From: Caryophanales bacterium UBA1744
GTDB taxonomy: Bacteria > Bacillota_I > Bacilli_A > RFN20 > CAG-826
NCBI GenBank assembly: GCA_002314915.1
Contig: DCHU01000069.1
Location: 1 to 10,353, forward strand
Direction of reading: 5' to 3'
Length of the DNA stretch: 10,353 bases
Made by a program: the position numbers and the translations under genes. Below are positions 7,019 through 10,353 of the stretch, piece by piece. The notes under the pieces were generated by a model. That model saw nothing but the letters and a program-made list of their open reading frames with translations. It was not told the origin of the DNA and did no database searches. Positions within the stretch are counted from its first letter, which is position 1; the number at the start of each line of letters is the position of its first letter.

Positions 7019-7201
7019 ATGAATAACACATTAAATACATTAAAGGAAATTAGAGAAGAAAGAATGGCAGCAAGAGAAGAACTCACAGAAGTTGAAACTC
7101 TTGAGAAAAAGCCACACGAAAGCTTCTTAGCAAAAATCATCAGATCAATTGAGGAAGCATTCTCTGGATCATCAATCAGCGATCCATACGCAATGGCATA
7201 A
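7019..7201 (+). CDS. 60-aa charged peptide of unknown function
   Basis: I do not recognise this protein. It begins MNNTLNTLKEIREERMAARE, a strongly charged and probably helical stretch (about residues 3-30). A more amphipathic segment follows (FLAKIIRSIEEAF, about residues 36-48), then a Ser/Gly-rich tail ending SDPYAMA. There is no signal peptide, membrane helix or cysteine. The ATG at 7019 is chosen because AGGAGG (7004-7009) lies 9 nt ahead; a GTG at 6992 has no such site. Codon choice is very uniform (ACA, GCA, CCA, mostly TCA), like the phosphatase gene 30 bp downstream, which supports real and probably high expression. The two genes are likely co-transcribed. Possible roles include a small cytosolic regulator or a peptide acted on by a partner, but neither can be shown. 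Confidence 0.75.
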   Translation: MNNTLNTLKEIREERMAAREELTEVETLEKKPHESFLAKIIRSIEEAFSGSSISDPYAMA

Positions 7202-7231
7202 CTATTGCCAATTATCAAAAGGAGTAAGGTT

Positions 7232-8407
7232 ATGAAGAACAAAATGATAATTACAATCGCAGCCGCCTTGTTAACACTCACAGGCTGCGGCAATAAGGAA
7301 CAGAACAAGGAAAACCCAATCATCACAACAGGCGAAATGTCTGTTATCCACGAAACAAAATTCGACTCAGTCTACGGTGAACTCACAATCGAAGAGTTCA
7401 TGAACAAAGGATTTGAGTTCGGTGATAGCGTCACAGTCGAATTCTCATCAGGATACACATTCGAAGACGTCCCATTCTACGATGGTTACTATGTAAAAGT
7501 TGGTGAACCATTAATCGTGGGATATCAGGGATACCCACACATCGACTTCGCTACAAACAACAAAGCAAACTGCTATCAGAACCTTGAGTTAGGTGAGAAT
7601 GACACAATGAAGATCACCTTAAACGAAAAGGGTAAGTACTTAGTTGAGCAGGAAACATTCTCAATGAAGTATTCAGATGATAGAAAGACATATACAACAG
7701 ACGAGGAATTCTCCAACTTCAGAGCTATGGAAGTCTCAACAATGAACGACGACATCTTCTACAGAGGAGCATCCCCAGTCGACAATCAGCACAACAGAGC
7801 ATCCACATCAAATTCTCTCATCGAAAAAGCAGGAGTGGACTTCGTCCTCGACCTCGCAGACAGCGAAGAAGAAGTTGAGTCATATAGATCAAAAGCAGAC
7901 TTCAATTCTGAATATGCATCAAACCTCATCAACAACGGAAAAGTCGCATTGCTCGATATGGGTGCTGACTACACAGCTCCAGCATTCCAGGAAAAGCTTG
8001 CAAGAGGACTTACAGAATACGTTAAGCATGAAGGTAAGTGCTACATTCACTGCACCGAAGGAAAGGATAGAACAGGCTTCGTCTGTTACTTACTCGAAGC
8101 ATTGACTGGTGCAGAATATGAAGAATTAGAGAACGATTACATGATTACCTATGGTAATTACTATGGAATCACAAAGGAAACCGAGAAAGCAAAATACGAT
8201 GCAATCGTCGAATTAAGATTCAAAGACTTCATTAACTTCCTTACTCCAACACACGACGGATCGTATCTTGGTGACAGAGGTCCAGAAAACACTCTCTTAT
8301 TCTCATCAAACAAGCCAACACTTGAAGGCGCTGCTAGAGATTACTTGATGGAAGGAGGTATGAACGAAGAAGACATCGACACATTAGTTTCAATCATCAA
8401 GAAATAA
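7232..8407 (+). CDS. Lipoprotein tyrosine/dual-specificity phosphatase (PtpB/LipA-like)
   Basis: This 391-aa secreted, lipid-anchored phosphatase has a short signal with lipobox LTGC (Cys19). Residues about 40-150 form a beta-rich region (FGDSVTVEF...YVKVGEPLIVGYQGYPHIDFATNNKANC) of unclear function that vaguely resembles the C-terminal barrel of SAM hydroxide adenosyltransferases. The phosphatase domain follows at about 170-390: YRGASPVDNQHNR (from Tyr177), FVLDLADSEEEVE, and the P-loop HCTEGKDRTG with nucleophile C274, D279 and R280. The HCxxGKDRTG form is that of Mycobacterium PtpB and Listeria LipA, which act on phosphotyrosine and phosphoinositides; the substrate here is unknown. The start at 7232 has AAAAGGAG (7217-7224) ahead, and an upstream TTG at 7205 was rejected. 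Codon use is strongly biased to A- and C-ending codons. A terminator follows at 8421. Confidence 0.92.
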   Translation: MKNKMIITIAAALLTLTGCGNKEQNKENPIITTGEMSVIHETKFDSVYGELTIEEFMNKGFEFGDSVTVEFSSGYTFEDVPFYDGYYVKVGEPLIVGYQGYPHIDFATNNKANCYQNLELGENDTMKITLNEKGKYLVEQETFSMKYSDDRKTYTTDEEFSNFRAMEVSTMNDDIFYRGASPVDNQHNRASTSNSLIEKAGVDFVLDLADSEEEVESYRSKADFNSEYASNLINNGKVALLDMGADYTAPAFQEKLARGLTEYVKHEGKCYIHCTEGKDRTGFVCYLLEALTGAEYEELENDYMITYGNYYGITKETEKAKYDAIVELRFKDFINFLTPTHDGSYLGDRGPENTLLFSSNKPTLEGAARDYLMEGGMNEEDIDTLVSIIKK

Positions 8408-8420
8408 CACCCACACACAT

Positions 8421-8448
8421 AAAAGGACGAATTAAATCGTCCTTTTTT
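8421..8448 (+). terminator. Strong Rho-independent terminator after the phosphatase gene
   Basis: AAAAGGACGA (8421-8430) and TCGTCCTTTT (8437-8446) form a perfect 10-bp stem around the 6-nt loop ATTAAA, followed by T to 8448. It lies 13 nt after the phosphatase stop and closes the peptide-phosphatase unit. Confidence 0.93.
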
Positions 8449-8540
8449 CTTCACTTTTCATTAAAATGTTCAATAACTCAATATAAAAATATTATTTTTT
8501 ACATTGGTTAGTTATCATTACTTATTAGCGAGGTGACTAT

Positions 8541-9557
8541 ATGAAGAAATACAAATTGCTAGTTATGATACCTGCTTTCTGTTTGGCCGCATGCTCAGGA
8601 AACGATATCTACGGTACCTATTCTTTCGGCATGGGTAAAGAAGGTGGAACAAACATGAACGCGAGCATCCAGTTCAAAGAGGACAGATATGCTGGAGTCG
8701 AGGGAGGAAAGACTTTCGTCCTCACCGTTACAACCGGACAATCAGATTCTTGGGTTTCCGAGATTCTCAGCCAAGGAATCGAGGGATACTACACCGTGTC
8801 CAACTACAAGCACAAAGAGTACGGAACGAGAATCAATATCGGCGCATTGATCAACCATGAGCATTATCCAGATATCATCGATGACGAAACAGAACTCAGC
8901 ATCCCAACCGATTTGATTGAGAAAGTGGTCACCGTGTACTGCGACTCCAAAACCACAACCCTGATGCTTCCAGTGTCCTTTGACGACTTATGCTATCAGC
9001 TTGTTTGGTATGGATATGAGATTGACTACACAAGCATTTCTTTTAGAAAACTCGCAACCTACAAGATGCCTGGCTTTGACCAAACCAAAAAAGACGACGC
9101 AGAATACGAAACCAACTTCCTAGAGAATAGACTCGGAGTGCATCCTGAGGTCAAAAAAGACCAGGACGGGAAAATCATCTCCAGCGAAATCCAGCAGATG
9201 AATAACAACTTCGCATATGACTTTGCTAGATCATTCGTCTATGACGAACATGATAATGAGCTGGGCGCGATCGGCAAGATCGATTCCGACTATTATTACT
9301 TCTCCGAAACAGATGGAGACTTAGCATCCACATTCACCGAATATGTTGGAAACACACTCACAACAATCACAATCGACAAGAACGTCACATCCCCATTTGA
9401 TAACGGCTACAAGATTACTTCTGTATCCATTAACGCAACAGAAACCGGAGATTCTGTTTTGGTGCCAGAAAATCTTGACGGCTTTTTCAACGACCCATTC
9501 GAATTCCGTGACTTCCACACGCTAAACCTTGGTTTAGAAAAAGAAAAAGGTAAGTAA
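8541..9557 (+). CDS. Lipoprotein of unknown function, ABC-transporter-linked
   Basis: This 338-aa exported lipoprotein has a signal of 17 residues ending in lipobox LAAC (Cys18). The mature part begins SGNDIYGTYSFGMGKEGGTN and is rich in beta-forming, aromatic and acidic residues, with no membrane helix and no enzyme motif that I can see. The opening YGTYSFGMGK segment resembles a motif I associate with uncharacterised Bacillota lipoproteins next to ABC transporters, but I cannot name a family. The ATG at 8541 follows GAGGTGA (8530-8536). The ATPase gene begins 2 bp after its TAA, and that gene's ribosome binding site (AAAGG) lies in its last codons, so the two are surely co-transcribed. It may sense or bind an extracellular ligand, or protect the membrane together with the transporter; this is inference from context. 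Confidence 0.88.
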   Translation: MKKYKLLVMIPAFCLAACSGNDIYGTYSFGMGKEGGTNMNASIQFKEDRYAGVEGGKTFVLTVTTGQSDSWVSEILSQGIEGYYTVSNYKHKEYGTRINIGALINHEHYPDIIDDETELSIPTDLIEKVVTVYCDSKTTTLMLPVSFDDLCYQLVWYGYEIDYTSISFRKLATYKMPGFDQTKKDDAEYETNFLENRLGVHPEVKKDQDGKIISSEIQQMNNNFAYDFARSFVYDEHDNELGAIGKIDSDYYYFSETDGDLASTFTEYVGNTLTTITIDKNVTSPFDNGYKITSVSINATETGDSVLVPENLDGFFNDPFEFRDFHTLNLGLEKEKGK

Positions 9558-9559
9558 CA

Positions 9560-10353
9560 ATGAATCAGATAGACAATTCATTAGATGCCCGTGAAGTCAT
9601 CATAAACGTTGACCACCTAACCAAAGACTACGGTTCAAAGCGTGGCGTTTTCGATGTCTCCATCAAGGTTCATAAGGGTGAATGCTATGGATACCTTGGA
9701 CCTAATGGCGCGGGCAAGAGCACCACAATTAGACACCTGATGGGATTCTCAAAACCTCAGATAGGCGTAACCCAAATCCATGGCATCGACACATTCGGCC
9801 ACACAGATGAAATACTTGGCAAAGTCGGATACCTTCCAGGCGAACCATCATTGCCTCAGGGATTAACCGGATGGGAATTCTTGAGAATGATGCAGGATAT
9901 GAGAAGCGAGAGAAACGACGAGAGACTCAAATACCTCATCAACTTATTTAAACTCGACCCATCGCCAAACGTTAAATCCATGTCCCTTGGAGACAAGAGA
10001 AAATTGGCAGTTGTAGCAGCGTTCATGAATGACCCTGACGTCCTTGTTCTTGATGAGCCTACCAGCGGTCTTGACCCTATCATGCAGCAGGTGTTCATCA
10101 AGTTCGTCGTAGAAGAGAAGAAGAGGGGCAAAACAATCTTGTTATCAAGCCACATCTTCTCGGAAGTCGAGGCTACATGTGACGTTATTTCCATCATCAA
10201 AGATGGAAAGCATGTTTCCACATTCAAAACGGAAGATATTGGAGAAAGCACACATAAGGTCTATGTTCTCCAAATGAGAGACAAAAATAATTACAACAAA
10301 TACATTGAGAAATGTCCTTTTGAGATTGTCCAGAAGAACGAGCACCGTTTATC
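9560..10353 (+). CDS. ABC transporter ATP-binding protein (cut by right edge)
   Basis: The 264 visible codons start at ATG 9560. The protein is a cytoplasmic ATPase that would power a membrane export or efflux permease, presumably encoded beyond the window. Walker A GPNGAGKST is at residues 47-55, the signature region is SLGDKRK (142-148), Walker B is VLVLDEPTSGLDP with D165 and E166, and the H-loop His is H198 in SSHIFSE. The signature departs from LSGGQ, as in many drug or bacteriocin-immunity type (ABC-2) ATPases, where forms such as SKGMKQK are common. The nucleotide-binding core looks intact, and the reading frame remains open beyond residue 264 into the C-terminal extension typical of this group. 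It is co-transcribed with the lipoprotein gene 2 bp upstream. The transported substrate is unknown. Confidence 0.93.
   Translation, partial: MNQIDNSLDAREVIINVDHLTKDYGSKRGVFDVSIKVHKGECYGYLGPNGAGKSTTIRHLMGFSKPQIGVTQIHGIDTFGHTDEILGKVGYLPGEPSLPQGLTGWEFLRMMQDMRSERNDERLKYLINLFKLDPSPNVKSMSLGDKRKLAVVAAFMNDPDVLVLDEPTSGLDPIMQQVFIKFVVEEKKRGKTILLSSHIFSEVEATCDVISIIKDGKHVSTFKTEDIGESTHKVYVLQMRDKNNYNKYIEKCPFEIVQKNEHRL

Noticed and set aside
6904..7326. Hydrophobic 140-aa reading frame on the minus strand
   Set aside because: It is antisense to the peptide gene and the lipoprotein signal, has no ribosome binding site and covers the control region.
8449..8540. Second terminator or clear promoter in the AT-rich gap before the lipoprotein gene
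   Set aside because: Only weak AT-only pairings and poor hexamer matches (for example TATTAT without a good -35) are present.
9856..10345. Minus-strand reading frames opposite the ABC ATPase gene
   Set aside because: They overlap the intact ATPase reading frame with its Walker B and H-loop and have no supporting signals.

Overview
The window looks like a chromosomal segment of a low-to-mid-GC Bacillota, most likely a gut or rumen member of the Bacilli/Clostridia (inference). The basis is strong AGGAGG-type ribosome binding sites, short lipoprotein signals ending in a lipobox cysteine (three different proteins), TGG used for Trp and TAA stops under the standard bacterial code, and large circularly permuted GH3 glycosidases of a kind known from anaerobic Bacillota. 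No rRNA, tRNA, CRISPR array or insertion sequence is visible.

Left part, minus strand (about 1-6702): a compact three-gene operon is read right to left. It comprises a 974-aa membrane-anchored GH3 enzyme (3778-6702), a 129-aa four-helix membrane protein (3389-3778, start overlapping the previous stop as TAATG) and a second 1010-aa membrane-anchored GH3 enzyme (343-3375), closed by a hairpin terminator at 308-340. Both GH3 proteins have the permuted domain order: alpha/beta/alpha sandwich, then FnIII-like, then TIM barrel. Both carry the expected nucleophile Asp and acid/base Glu, and both are held in the membrane by helices at each end, so the catalytic body should face outward. Beyond the terminator, the start of a Ser/Glu-rich lipoprotein gene runs off the left edge.

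Middle (6703-7018): a divergent AT-rich control region holds several dyads and direct repeats between the GH3 operon and the rightward genes.

Right part, plus strand: a 60-aa charged peptide of unknown function (7019-7201) is followed after 30 bp by a 391-aa lipoprotein phosphatase (7232-8407) with an HCTEGKDRTG active-site loop, then a strong terminator (8421-8448). Next is a 338-aa lipoprotein of unknown function (8541-9557), followed 2 bp later by an ABC transporter ATPase (9560 to the right edge), probably one export or membrane-stress operon.

Most protein-coding genes here encode products predicted to act at or outside the cell surface: two anchored glycosidases, a membrane partner, three lipoproteins and an ABC system. 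The least explained elements are the small membrane protein inside the GH3 operon, the 60-aa peptide beside the secreted phosphatase, and the dyad-rich divergent control region.
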